From DATFJC01 sp964528795 (lineage in GTDB: Bacteria; Patescibacteriota; Patescibacteriia; UBA2591; UBA6264), in contig CAZGUY010000001.1 of NCBI GenBank assembly GCA_964528795.1, forward strand, positions 1 to 64,000: a DNA stretch of 64,000 bases, written 5' to 3'. The position numbers and the translations under genes were made by a program. Numbering within the stretch: the first letter of the stretch is position 1; each line of letters opens with the position of its first letter. Of this stretch, positions 53,101 to 61,129 are shown one piece after another. A model generated the notes under the pieces. That model searched no databases. It was not told the origin of the DNA and saw nothing but the letters and a program-made list of their open reading frames with translations.

Positions 53101-53259
53101 AATAACAATTTTGCTTTAGCTAAAGAAATTTATAAAATAAGAAAAGCAAAAGGTAATCTTTCTGATGCTGAAAAGGATAGTGAATGGTTTGATACTGACA
53201 TGAATGGTAAATCTAGTAAAAAATCTTCAGATGTCTCTGATGGTTCATGGGGGGTATAG
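50167..53259 (+). CDS. VirB6/TrbL-like polytopic channel protein with long cytoplasmic tail
   Basis: 1030 aa. The first 335 or so residues hold about eight membrane helices, including NVVNFLVGWLITLLVKVFVAVAQYNQF, GWIIIRDVFNMFFVIALLIIAF and IVWLWFLVVLSPLAFVSTVLPST, matching the VirB6-like proteins of this type of cluster. An Ala/Gly/Lys-rich basic segment (about 340-420) follows, then a 600-residue charged helical region with repeats of ERKKALK and DNFNKMEE type. The tail probably lies in the cytoplasm and could contact the VirB4 ATPase or a substrate. Such a tail is much longer than in VirB6. It starts 34 bases after the giant gene. Confidence 0.75.
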   Translation: MNILKGKRKIWLMIALIAIAFVIPQLGLADIGQAVAQIISSAVLNVVNFLVGWLITLLVKVFVAVAQYNQFIASAAVSKGWIIIRDVFNMFFVIALLIIAFSTVLGIQKYHYKRILLSLLIAAVLVNFSKLICGIFIDISQVLMLTFVGAFKDVAGGNLIEMMGLRGLLSLKSGAGQDVGGAEIMGATLLALIMAVVSVVVLGVIVMILIFRIVWLWFLVVLSPLAFVSTVLPSTERYGRRWWSQFGKEIVVGPVLAFCLWLSFAVVQQGDIAKGVEFEEKQAGANQSTSTDQKISEAASPQYILNFMLGIGMLVGSLMVAETLGVAGAGLATKAKGKLEAYAKGEKGPLKGAKEGAKRVGRAAKGVAKGAGKAAVKTPGKLVQGGLKSVGRKMQKKGGRMEKVGKAVEVGAEPVKNIQQLKANIGGYFDKKGKKRNERMKKREEIRKSDKYDTKEERKKALKNVEGSSIVDEAMFNLSETYKSTGFSDRQAISAAQTKNIQETMDRWEKQGKTDDEIELLLDRGSKTESQAAALMLAKRGKIDNPNLLKKTSKSLSGLPELSKKFNKHAKKQIDPDILAKGFYNGFKRGMDDFKDVMDDIKSGDLDPAKFFKELSDDNFNKMEEASEGQLLTNLSEMLDGDDYKNTISKLNRSTKGKKRYNKMLKSVDTSEMESKKEKDKFIKANSDQIMEMDQTNFDKMQELAGEENLLSKVYDSKDNEDFESWGNKMRNTKKGRQYLNSLIDGNDKIEGMDSSKLESEEDKQTFVRTTGRLDFVLESIKNQSDIIEEKYKQQEQEIKESDKYETEEERKNALKDNQKAKKAEMKKKVGVDEFISDNKGIIMNNLSEKAAKNKETVKTLLENKAIKRKDIDNLEGKNKKAFLNTLEEDLLSELNAKGDTSDFANKARKIYAKIKNNISQAFEGATDQVQNQLGTMIDNNDIKIEDIAKNKLKNVDTKTIETLGNKLSGKQVIEIAKNNNFALAKEIYKIRKAKGNLSDAEKDSEWFDTDMNGKSSKKSSDVSDGSWGV

Positions 53260-53282
53260 ATTTGTAAAAAAAGAATAAAAAT

Positions 53283-54716
53283 ATGGAAAAATCTAATAAA
53301 CAATCCAAAAAACAAAACATAAAAAATTTTAATGATTTACCAGATTGGGTAAAAGATGAAGTTACTTCTGATAATACTATTAAAATAAATAAAAAAATTG
53401 TTGAAAAATTTGATTTATCTAATAAGCAAAAAAGTATATTATTTAAAATTTTGCGCAATATTATTTTAAAAGATTTACCCCTTGATAGTGATAGATTATT
53501 AAAAAAATTAAAGCAAATAGAATTAGGGGACAAAAAAACAAAAGAGCTTGGATTAATTATTGTTAAAAACCGACTTTTTCCTTTACAAGAATATTTTAAA
53601 AAAGATGTTAGGGAACTTTATAAAAACCTTGGAGGAAAGTTAGATAAAGATAGTGAAGAGAAATATAAGCCCAAAAGTGAAGTCAAGTTAGAACAAAAGA
53701 TAGATCATATTATAGAAGAGTTAAATTTAGAGTTTGAGTCAGAAAAATTTAGGCAAAGATTTGAAGACATTATCACTCTATATTTAAAAGAAGTTCAAAG
53801 TAAAGTTGAAACAAAAATTCTCTTAAAAAGGGAAAAGGATATAGGTGGTCTTGGATTGAAAGAAAAAAAGATTAACAAGGTTTTGAATGTTATTGAAAAA
53901 GGTAAAACACCTGAAAGCCAAGAAAAAGAACAAAATATTAAAAAAGAAGTTGAAGAAAAGCCTAAAAAACAATCTCAAAAAAAAGACCAAAAATCAAAAG
54001 ATAAATCAGAAACTGAGCGAGAGAGTGAAAAAAAGGAAATTAAAAAACCAAAAAGTAAAGCAATTGATAAAAATAAACTTAATGATTATGATAAACTTTT
54101 AAAAGATAAAGAATTTCAGGGAAGTCCTCAAAAAGAATCTGATTTTAAAAAGCAGGCCCAAGACATTTTTGATGATATATCTCAAGAAAAAGAAGATATT
54201 AAAAAAGAAAAGTTTAAAAAAGAAAAGCTTAAAAAAGAAGAAAAAAATAAAAAAGCAAAACAAACCAAAAAGGAAAAGGCTCAAAAAATAAAACCTAAAG
54301 TAAGAAGAAAATATCAGAAAAAGCAAGAAAAAAGCCAAAAAGATTTTAAAATTCCTGAACGCGAAAAAAAATTTGACAGTAAACCTACCCAAAGAGCTCA
54401 TGGACCTATAGGAGAAATCAGAATTTTAACATTAGAAGATTTTCGAAGATGGGGTTCTCCCAAAAAAGCGGCTCAAAACATTAAAGATAAGATTAATTTA
54501 TTAGGCGAAGAATCTGTATCAAAAAAGGCTCAAGCTATTAAAGCTTGGAAAAATTCTCAAATATACAAGCTTTATTTAAAAATTGGAGAAGAATCTATTA
54601 ATAAAGAAGAACCTATTTCTGAAGTTATTAAAGAAAAACAAGAAAAGAACCTGCCAACATTAACAGAAAAGGAATTTAATACTATACTAGAATTGAATGA
54701 GGATTTAAGATTTTAA
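53283..54716 (+). CDS. Lys/Glu-rich cytoplasmic protein of unknown function
   Basis: 477 aa, no membrane segment or Cys. A folded N-terminal part (about 10-200: NDLPDWVKDEVTSDNTIKINKKIVEKFDLSNKQ, RQRFEDIITLYLKEVQ) is followed by a long, highly charged, low-complexity Lys-Glu stretch (about 205-365). A C-terminal domain (IGEIRILTLEDFRRWGSPKKAAQNIKDKINLLGEES...FNTILELNEDLRF) looks compact. It lies between the VirB6-like and PrgI genes, 23 and 9 bases apart. By position it could be a cytoplasmic accessory or cargo-recruiting factor of the machine. Function is not recognisable. Confidence 0.65.
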   Translation: MEKSNKQSKKQNIKNFNDLPDWVKDEVTSDNTIKINKKIVEKFDLSNKQKSILFKILRNIILKDLPLDSDRLLKKLKQIELGDKKTKELGLIIVKNRLFPLQEYFKKDVRELYKNLGGKLDKDSEEKYKPKSEVKLEQKIDHIIEELNLEFESEKFRQRFEDIITLYLKEVQSKVETKILLKREKDIGGLGLKEKKINKVLNVIEKGKTPESQEKEQNIKKEVEEKPKKQSQKKDQKSKDKSETERESEKKEIKKPKSKAIDKNKLNDYDKLLKDKEFQGSPQKESDFKKQAQDIFDDISQEKEDIKKEKFKKEKLKKEEKNKKAKQTKKEKAQKIKPKVRRKYQKKQEKSQKDFKIPEREKKFDSKPTQRAHGPIGEIRILTLEDFRRWGSPKKAAQNIKDKINLLGEESVSKKAQAIKAWKNSQIYKLYLKIGEESINKEEPISEVIKEKQEKNLPTLTEKEFNTILELNEDLRF

Positions 54717-54725
54717 AAAATATTT

Positions 54726-55175
54726 ATGCGTTTTATTGTACCTCAATTTATTGATGTAAAACCAAAGATTATCGGACCTATTACTCCAAGGCAATTCATT
54801 ATTTTAATTGTTACCGGTCTTTTAATATTTGCTTCTTATAAACTAGCTGACTTCACTTTGTTTTTAATAGAAGGTTTCTTGTTTTTGGTCATTGGAGTTT
54901 CTTTTGCTTTTGTAAAAGTAAAAGGACGTCCTTTACACGAATTTTTCTTAAATGTTTTTGTAACTGTTAAAAATCCAAGTTTAAGGATTTGGAAAAAAGA
55001 AGAAGTTTCTTTAGAAGAAGAGGAAAAAAGAGCTGAACAAGAAAAAAAAGAAAAAACTAAGGCAGCTCCTGCTAGAAAGCCCCTTTCTAGCTCCCATTTA
55101 TCTCAAATTGCTTTAGTGGTTAACACTGGGGGGAAATATGAAGGAGAGAATAGGAATCAAAATAATCAAAGTTAA
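54726..55175 (+). CDS. PrgI-family T4SS membrane protein (VirB3 counterpart)
   Basis: 149 aa. FIVPQFIDVKPKIIGPITPRQFIILIVTGLLIFASYKLADFTLFLIEGFLFLVIGVSFAFVKVKGRPLHEFFLNVFVTVKNPSLRIWKKEE is the PrgI pattern: a short N-terminal FxVPQF motif, two adjacent membrane helices and a conserved post-TM GRPLHEF. PrgI replaces VirB3 in Gram-positive-type conjugation systems and docks the VirB4 ATPase. The C-terminal 50 residues are charged and polar. It lies 12 bases before the TraC-like gene. Confidence 0.85.
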   Translation: MRFIVPQFIDVKPKIIGPITPRQFIILIVTGLLIFASYKLADFTLFLIEGFLFLVIGVSFAFVKVKGRPLHEFFLNVFVTVKNPSLRIWKKEEVSLEEEEKRAEQEKKEKTKAAPARKPLSSSHLSQIALVVNTGGKYEGENRNQNNQS

Positions 55176-55187
55176 ATTTCAATAAAT

Positions 55188-55856
55188 ATGTCTAAAAAAA
55201 GAAAGAATTTACCTTCTGCTCAAAAACATTTGAATATTTCAGAAGTTAAAAATGATTGTGTGGTTTTAAAAAACGGCGCTTTAAGAGCCGTCCTTTTGGT
55301 TTCATCTTTAAATTTTGCTTTAAAATCTCAAGATGAACAAAAAGCTACCATTAATGGCTATATCCAATTTTTAAATAGCGTTGATTTTCCTATTCAAATA
55401 CTTATTCAATCAAGACCCTTTAATATTAAACCTTATTTAACTAGGCTAGAAGAAAAAAGAAGAGAGCAGACCAATGAATTATTAAGACAACAAACAAAAG
55501 ATTATATAAATTATGTTCAAGAACTAGTAGAACTTGGCGGCATTATGCATAAAAGGTTTTATATTGTTGTCCCTTATAATCCGATGGGAGATAAAGGGGA
55601 AGGTTTTTTTAGTAAATTGTTTAATATCTTTAGTGCTACTAAAACAATTAAGTTGAAAAGTAAAAAGTTTGAAAAATATAGAGAAAAATTATTTAAAAGG
55701 GTAGATAAAATTACGTCTTTAATTTCCGGAGTTGGATTAAAAGCTGTTCCTTTAGATACTCAGAGTTTAATTGAATTATTTTATAATAGTTATAATCCAG
55801 AAGAATCTCAGGTACAAAGATTAGAAAATTTAAAAAAATTAAAAGTTAAAAAATAA
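55188..55856 (+). CDS. TraC-like/VirB4 N-terminal domain protein
   Basis: 222 aa. It begins with a short basic segment, then LNISEVKNDCVVLKNGALRAVLLVSSLNFALKSQDEQKATINGYIQFLNSVDFPIQILIQSRPFNIKPYL, an N-terminal domain that in many VirB4/TraC/TraU proteins is fused to the ATPase. A helical arm with EEKRREQTNELLRQQTKDYINYV follows, then KRFYIVVPYNP. It has no Walker motif, and its gene ends six bases before the VirB4 gene. It probably forms the missing N-terminal part of that ATPase, giving a split VirB4. Confidence 0.75.
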   Translation: MSKKRKNLPSAQKHLNISEVKNDCVVLKNGALRAVLLVSSLNFALKSQDEQKATINGYIQFLNSVDFPIQILIQSRPFNIKPYLTRLEEKRREQTNELLRQQTKDYINYVQELVELGGIMHKRFYIVVPYNPMGDKGEGFFSKLFNIFSATKTIKLKSKKFEKYREKLFKRVDKITSLISGVGLKAVPLDTQSLIELFYNSYNPEESQVQRLENLKKLKVKK

Positions 55857-55861
55857 AAAGT

Positions 55862-57772
55862 ATGGCCTTTAATTTAGATGAAATAGAAAAACAAATAAAA
55901 GAAGAGGGTAAGCAACCCAAAAAAAGGAGAAGAAAAGATGTAGAAAGTCAGGAAAGAGAAATTCTTGAAAGTGCAGAAAGCTATAGAAAAGGATTAGTTA
56001 CAATAAAAGATTTAATAGCACCTTCTGCTATGAGGGTTTCACCTTCTTATCTTGAATTAGGAGAACAATATGTGCGAACTATTTTTGTTACTACTTTTCC
56101 ACGATATGTTAACGTAGGTTGGTTTACCCCTATTATTAATTTTAGCGAAACCAATATAGATGTTTCAATGTATTTTTATCCGGTAAAGTCAGAAGTTATT
56201 TTAAAACAACTTAAAAAAAGAGTAGGAACACTTCAAGCAGAGTTATCAGCAGATAGAGAAAAAGGTTTACCAAGAGATCCTGTAAAAGAGACTGCTCTTC
56301 ATGATATTGAAGATTTAAGACAAAGTTTAACAACCGGAACAGAACACTTTTTTCAATTTTCTTTGTATGTCACTCTTTACGCTGATAACAAAGACAAACT
56401 AGATGATTATACTGAAAAGTTAGAAAATATGTTTTCTTCAAAATTAGTTTATACAAGGCGAGCCTTTTATCAGGCTGAACAGGGTTTTGCAGCAACCTTG
56501 CCTTTAGCTTATGATGAAGTAGGGGTATCAGTTAATATGAATTCTTCTGCTTGCGCTGCTAGCTTCCCTTTTATGTCAGCTGACTTGACCTCTAATGATG
56601 GGATTTTATATGGAGTCAACCGCCATAATAATAGTTTGATTTTATTTGATCGCTTTTCAATGCCTAATGCAAACTTTACTGTTTTTGCTACAAGTGGAGC
56701 AGGTAAAAGTTATTTTACTAAATTAGAAATTTTAAGAAGTCTAATGATGGGGACTGATATTATAGTAATAGATCCTGAAAAAGAATATAAATATTTATCA
56801 GATGCAGTAGGTGGTACTTATGTTAATATATCTCTTTCTTCAAAGGCTAAATTAAACCCCTTTGATCTTCCACAGAGTGTAAAGGGTATGAAAAGTGGCG
56901 ATATAATTAGATCAGCCGTTATATCTGTTAAAGGGCTTTTAAGACTTATGATAGGAACAGTGGGTAGTTCTGGCAAAAGAAGTTTTACTTCAAAAGAAGA
57001 CTCTTTGCTTGATAGGGCTCTTTTAGAAACATATGCTAAAAAAGATATTGTACCAGGGGCTGACCTTAAAGGCGCTGAAGTGCCAGTTCTTAGTGACTTA
57101 CAAGAAGTTTTAGAAGGAATGGAGGGAGGAGCAGAATTGGCAGAACGTTTAAAAAAATATACTGAAGGTACTTTTGAAGGATTTTTAAATCATCCTACTA
57201 ATGTTGAAATGGACAATCAATTAGTTACTTTCTCAGTTAGAGATTTAGAAGATGAGCTTAGACCATTGGCAGTTTATACAATTATTAATTATATTTGGAA
57301 TGTTGTTCGATCAAAAATGAAAAAACGACTCCTTTTTATAGATGAGGCTTGGTGGTTAATGCAACACGAAGATAGTGCTAAGTTTTTGTTTGCTCTTGTA
57401 AAAAGAGCTAGAAAATATTATTTAGGAGTGACTACTATTACTCAAAACGTTAATGATCTTTTAGGGTCTCAATACGGAGAGGCAATGGTGACAAATTCAT
57501 CTTTAAAACTTCTTTTAAAGCAATCTCCAGCTGCTATTGAAACTATTGTAGATACATTTATGTTGACTGAAAGTGAAAAATATCTTTTACTTGAAAGTGG
57601 AGTTGGGGAAGGTATATTTTTTGCTGGTACTAAACATGCAGCTATTAAGGTAGTAGCTTCTTATTCTGAGGACCAAATTATTACCTCAGACCCAGAAGAA
57701 ATATTAAAAATTGAGAAATCAAAAGAGGAATTTGCTAAAAAGAAAAAACAAGAACAAAAAGATAATAATTAA
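55862..57772 (+). CDS. VirB4-family T4SS ATPase
   Basis: 636 aa. It starts with a charged helix, then MRVSPSYLELGEQYVRTIFVTTFPRYVNVGWFTPI (VirB4 middle domain). The ATPase has Walker A ATSGAGKS at 276-283, VIDPEKEYKYLSDAVGG, LNPFDLP, Walker B RLLFIDEAWWLMQ (489-501) and the TITQNVNDLL motif near 530, all VirB4/TrbE-type. It is the hexameric motor that energises pilus assembly and substrate transport. The N-terminal domain is encoded by the preceding gene. No VirD4, VirB11 or relaxase gene is seen in this window. Confidence 0.93.
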   Translation: MAFNLDEIEKQIKEEGKQPKKRRRKDVESQEREILESAESYRKGLVTIKDLIAPSAMRVSPSYLELGEQYVRTIFVTTFPRYVNVGWFTPIINFSETNIDVSMYFYPVKSEVILKQLKKRVGTLQAELSADREKGLPRDPVKETALHDIEDLRQSLTTGTEHFFQFSLYVTLYADNKDKLDDYTEKLENMFSSKLVYTRRAFYQAEQGFAATLPLAYDEVGVSVNMNSSACAASFPFMSADLTSNDGILYGVNRHNNSLILFDRFSMPNANFTVFATSGAGKSYFTKLEILRSLMMGTDIIVIDPEKEYKYLSDAVGGTYVNISLSSKAKLNPFDLPQSVKGMKSGDIIRSAVISVKGLLRLMIGTVGSSGKRSFTSKEDSLLDRALLETYAKKDIVPGADLKGAEVPVLSDLQEVLEGMEGGAELAERLKKYTEGTFEGFLNHPTNVEMDNQLVTFSVRDLEDELRPLAVYTIINYIWNVVRSKMKKRLLFIDEAWWLMQHEDSAKFLFALVKRARKYYLGVTTITQNVNDLLGSQYGEAMVTNSSLKLLLKQSPAAIETIVDTFMLTESEKYLLLESGVGEGIFFAGTKHAAIKVVASYSEDQIITSDPEEILKIEKSKEEFAKKKKQEQKDNN

Positions 57773-57783
57773 TCAAAGAATTT

Positions 57784-58380
57784 ATGAATAAAAAAATAAC
57801 TTATTCTCTTGCTATAATCATTATTTTAATATTTGTATTTTTAGTTTTAAATAGTGTTTTAAAATGGGATGTTTTTAAAACTTCTGAAGTTAAAAATAAT
57901 AATCAAAACATCTCTCAATCAGTAAATAATCAAGCTCAAAATCAAACTAATACAGATAAAAAGACTAACCAAGAAGTGGCTACAAACCAAGAGCAAGAAA
58001 ATGAAAAACAAGAGCAAGAAAATGTTGAATTAAAGCAAGCTTTAAAAGTAAAAGCTAGAACTTTTATTGAAAAATATGGTACTTATGCTTCTTATAATAA
58101 GGAAGAAAATTTTAATGAACTTAAAGGTTTGGTAACGCCATTTTTGTTTAATCAGTTAGAACAGCAGGCTCAAAATGTAAAAGAAGGTTTAAAAAGTATT
58201 AAAACTATTACTGCTTCAGTAAAAGTAACAAATATTAAAAAAGAAGAAATAGTTTGTGAAACAGAAATTCGTCAAGAAATTGAAAAACAAGAAGAAAGTG
58301 AAATTGTTTATAAAAAAGCAACTATTACCTTTAAAAAGCTTGCTAATGAATGGAGGGTAAATGATATTAAAATAAAATAA
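57784..58380 (+). CDS. VirB8/TcpC-like bitopic protein (inferred)
   Basis: 198 aa. One N-terminal membrane segment (about 5-25), a Gln/Asn/Glu-rich linker (about 36-85) and a C-terminal domain (about 90-198) with ARTFIEKYGTYASYNKEENFNELKGLVTPFLFNQL...VKVTNIKKEEIVCETEIRQE...ATITFKKLANEWRVNDIKIK. A helix pair followed by an extended beta sheet ending in a W-x-V strand is the NTF2-like fold of VirB8/TcpC assembly factors. Sequence identity to them is low, so the call rests on topology, fold pattern and its place 11 bases after the VirB4 gene. Confidence 0.5.
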   Translation: MNKKITYSLAIIIILIFVFLVLNSVLKWDVFKTSEVKNNNQNISQSVNNQAQNQTNTDKKTNQEVATNQEQENEKQEQENVELKQALKVKARTFIEKYGTYASYNKEENFNELKGLVTPFLFNQLEQQAQNVKEGLKSIKTITASVKVTNIKKEEIVCETEIRQEIEKQEESEIVYKKATITFKKLANEWRVNDIKIK

Positions 58381-58396
58381 ATTAATAAGCCTTTTT

Positions 58397-58753
58397 ATGG
58401 CTGACAATATTAAAGAAAAAGCAAAAGATACTAAGGCCACTATTAAGCGTTTAAGAAAAACTTATCGTGCTATAAACGCAGCAAGTGCTGGTAGTGTGGT
58501 GGGTATTATAATAACTTTTTTCTTAATGAATGGTCAGTTAATTTTAGGTAATTGGTTAAATGTTTCTAAGGTTCCTAAATTAACTACTCCGGAAATTATA
58601 ATTGTTGGTTGTTTAGATTTTTTGCTTTTAACTATTGGATTGATAGTTTTTACTTTACTTAGTATTACAATAGAAGCTTATGCTCATCCTTTTGAATTTT
58701 TTGCAAAAATGGGAGGAGCAGTGTGGGAAGATTTTAAAGGACTTTTTAAATAA
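58397..58753 (+). CDS. Small two-helix membrane protein in the T4SS cluster
   Basis: 118 aa. A Lys-rich N-terminus (KEKAKDTKATIKRLRKTYRAIN) is followed by TM1 (SAGSVVGIIITFFLMNGQLILG), a short loop and TM2 (EIIIVGCLDFLLLTIGLIVFTLLSITIEAY), ending with FFAKMGGAVWEDFKGLFK. It overlaps the start of the next pilin by one base, implying tight co-translation. I do not recognise a family. It may serve as an inner-membrane partner of the VirB6-like channel or the pilins. Confidence 0.65.
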   Translation: MADNIKEKAKDTKATIKRLRKTYRAINAASAGSVVGIIITFFLMNGQLILGNWLNVSKVPKLTTPEIIIVGCLDFLLLTIGLIVFTLLSITIEAYAHPFEFFAKMGGAVWEDFKGLFK

Positions 58754-59526
58754 TGAATTTTATGAAATCAAAAATAATTTTAATCATATTAGTTTGCATA
58801 TTTGTTAGTTTACCCGTTTTAGTATTTGCTCAGGAATTTTCTCCTCAGGTTAATATACCTGATTCTAACCAATTCACTCCTGGTGAAAAAGTTGAAGTTA
58901 CGGGTAATACTTTTGCTAATTATTTAATAGCAATTTATAATTGGGGGATAAGAGTTATAATAGTTTTAGCGGTTGTTATGATTATGGTAGGTGGCTTTAT
59001 GTGGATGACAGCTGGAGGAAGTTCGCAAAGGGTTAGTAAGGCTAAAGAAAGAATCACTTCTGCTATAATAGGACTTATTTTAGCTCTTGGCTCTTATACT
59101 TTGCTTAATTTTATAAATCCTGAATTAGTTGCTTTTAGAAATTTGCGTTTAACAAATGTATCGGGAGAAGAAACTCCTGAAGGATGCGAGGTTTATACTG
59201 ATCTCGAGCCGCCTAAAAACAAAAAATTTTGTGATAAAGCCCAAGGTTGTAATTGGGACGGACAGAAGTGTGTAAAGATGCAAAAAGAAGATTATTGTTT
59301 TTTAAATAATAGCGAGATTTTAGAGCACAAGTCTTCACTTATTTGTTGTTATAATAATAGTGAAGATACATATACATATACTTATACGTCTTTAGGGTCT
59401 GCTCTTTCTGATTCAGAAGAAGATGTGTGCCAAAAAAATTGTGGAGATAATTGGCAACAGTCAACAGAAGGACCAGATAACCTTAAAAAGTGTAAAGAAA
59501 AAATATTTGATCCTTTCACAACGTAA
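58753..59526 (+). CDS. VirB2-like pilin with Cys-rich C-terminal extension
   Basis: 257 aa. Signal peptide ends VLVFAQEFSPQ (a second ATG at 58762 is also possible). The VirB2-like core is GVNWGIRVIIVLAVVMIMVGGFMWMTAGGSSQRVSKAKERITSAIIGLILALGSYTLLNF-like, then NPELVAFRNLRLTNVSGEE. A Cys-rich tail of about 110 residues follows (GCEVYTDLEPPKNKKFCDKAQGCNWDGQKC...CCYNN...VCQKNCGDNW). Its C-x-C-x spacing recalls the giant protein's C-x(3-5)-GC-x2-(Y/W) motif, so both may assemble together. It begins inside the last base of the previous gene. Confidence 0.75.
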   Translation: MNFMKSKIILIILVCIFVSLPVLVFAQEFSPQVNIPDSNQFTPGEKVEVTGNTFANYLIAIYNWGIRVIIVLAVVMIMVGGFMWMTAGGSSQRVSKAKERITSAIIGLILALGSYTLLNFINPELVAFRNLRLTNVSGEETPEGCEVYTDLEPPKNKKFCDKAQGCNWDGQKCVKMQKEDYCFLNNSEILEHKSSLICCYNNSEDTYTYTYTSLGSALSDSEEDVCQKNCGDNWQQSTEGPDNLKKCKEKIFDPFTT

Positions 59527-59576
59527 AACTTTTGATATTAGTTAATTGTTTTATAATTTAAGAAATATTTTAAGGA

Positions 59577-59698
59577 GTGGTCCATAGTCAGTGCTGCGAT
59601 AAATATTTTTACGATAACTGTAGTGAAATAGATGATAAGGCTGTTTGTGTGGGGTTTCTGATATGTGTGGAGATTTGGATGTTATTGGGATGGACTAG
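59577..59698 (+). pseudogene. Frameshifted Cys-rich tail remnant
   Basis: A GTG at 59577 after AAGGA opens a frame reading SQCCDKYFYDNCSEIDDKAVCVG. A one-base frame change then continues as SDMCGDLDVIGMD and stops at 59696-59698. Together this looks like a decayed C-terminus of a protein like the preceding pilin's tail. The rest of the intergenic stretch to 59735 has nothing clear. Confidence 0.45.
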
Positions 59699-59735
59699 CC
59701 TGTAAAAAAGCAGAGTAAATAATTAAGATAATTAT

Positions 59736-61049
59736 ATGTCAGAAAAAACAAAAAAAATATTAATAATAATCCTTTTTGTACTAGTAATAGCAGGACTAGC
59801 TTTGCTTTTGTATTTCTTGTTTTTTAAACCCGCCCCTACTCCTCCAACTCCGCCTTCAGAAAAAGAAGAAGAGGTAGAGGGAAAGGAAGAAGAAAGAGCT
59901 AAACTGCCTGTAACTAGAGTTGAGTGGGAAAGGATGACTATAGAACAAAGAAGAGAACAAGATTTAGCAACTGATAAATGGGATAATGTTAAGGAAGATA
60001 GAAAAGCAGAAGAGGAAAAAGAAAGAGAAAGGGTGATTCCTCAAATCGATGAAGTAGCTAAAGGGGGAAGGACTTGGGTTAGCCCCGTAACTGAAGAAAG
60101 AACAATGGGAGTTACTCTTGCTCCGGATGGAGAAAATAGTTTGTATTATGATCCTAATACAGGTTATTTTTACAGGGTGGATAAAATAGGAAATAAAACA
60201 AAACTTTCTGACCAAAAATTTAATAATGTTGAATCTATAAATTGGGCCCCAACTAAAGACAGAGCTATTTTACAATATCCAGATGGCTTTCAAGTAATGT
60301 ATGACTTTGATGCTGAAAAACAATATACTCTACCTAAAAATTGGGAAGAATTTTCATGGGGGCCTGCTGGAGGAAGAATAGCCTTTAAATCAATGGGCGA
60401 ATACCCTGAAAATACTTGGCTAGCTGTTGCTAAACCAGACGGAACCCAGGCTGATCCTGTTGCTCATATGGGAGACAATGCTGATGAAGTAACTGTTTCA
60501 TGGTCTCCTAATAATCAGGTTATTGCTTTTTCTTCTACTGGTGAGGCGAGAGGGGTTTGGGAACAAGAAATGCTTTTAATTGGCAAAAATCAAGAAAATT
60601 TTAAATCTTTTATTATAGATGGCAGAGGCTTTGAACCAAAATGGTCTCCAGAAGGAAAAAAGATTGCTTATAATGTATATTCAGCTCAGTCTCAATATAA
60701 GCCAAGGCTTTATGTTGTAAGTGCAAAGCCAGATATGGTTGGTACTAATAAAATTGATACTGGTTTAAATACATGGGCTAAAAAGTGTGCTTTTAATAAT
60801 ACTGGCAACAAACTTTATTGTGCTGTTCCAAAAGAATTGCCAGATGGCTCAGGCTTAGTAAGTGAATTAGGGGAAAATACTAGAGATGATTTTTATGAGA
60901 TTGATGTTAAAACTGGTAATACAACCTTTTTAGCCGAAGGGGCAATGGGAAGAAGAGATGTTAAGGAGGTTTATGTTTCAGAAGATGATAGTACTCTTTA
61001 TTTTGTAGATGAAGGAACTAATAGGTTAAGATATATTCAATTAAAATAA
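59736..61049 (+). CDS. Membrane-anchored TolB/WD40-like beta-propeller protein
   Basis: 437 aa. N-terminal anchor KILIIILFVLVIAGLALLLYFLFF, a Pro-rich then Glu/Arg-rich linker (about 30-100), and a propeller of repeats such as VESINWAPTKDRAILQYPDGF, EEFSWGPAGGRIAFKSMGE, VTVSWSPNNQVIAFSSTGE and FEPKWSPEGKKIAYNVYSA, the PD40-type W-S-P-x-G/N-x-x-I-A-F signature. It should face the outside. The likely role is a surface or assembly scaffold at the end of the secretion gene run; other TolB-like roles cannot be excluded. Confidence 0.75.
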   Translation: MSEKTKKILIIILFVLVIAGLALLLYFLFFKPAPTPPTPPSEKEEEVEGKEEERAKLPVTRVEWERMTIEQRREQDLATDKWDNVKEDRKAEEEKERERVIPQIDEVAKGGRTWVSPVTEERTMGVTLAPDGENSLYYDPNTGYFYRVDKIGNKTKLSDQKFNNVESINWAPTKDRAILQYPDGFQVMYDFDAEKQYTLPKNWEEFSWGPAGGRIAFKSMGEYPENTWLAVAKPDGTQADPVAHMGDNADEVTVSWSPNNQVIAFSSTGEARGVWEQEMLLIGKNQENFKSFIIDGRGFEPKWSPEGKKIAYNVYSAQSQYKPRLYVVSAKPDMVGTNKIDTGLNTWAKKCAFNNTGNKLYCAVPKELPDGSGLVSELGENTRDDFYEIDVKTGNTTFLAEGAMGRRDVKEVYVSEDDSTLYFVDEGTNRLRYIQLK

Positions 61050-61084
61050 ATAATTTTTTAATAATACGATTAATATATAATAAA

Positions 61085-61119
61085 TATTCGGAAATTTTGT
61101 TTTCCGAATAGATTTTTAT
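61085..61119 (+). terminator. Intrinsic terminator after the propeller gene
   Basis: TATTCGGAAA (61085-61094) pairs with TTTCCGAATA (61101-61110), followed by GATTTTTATT. It separates the secretion genes from radA. Confidence 0.7.
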
Positions 61120-61129
61120 TAAGTTTCTT

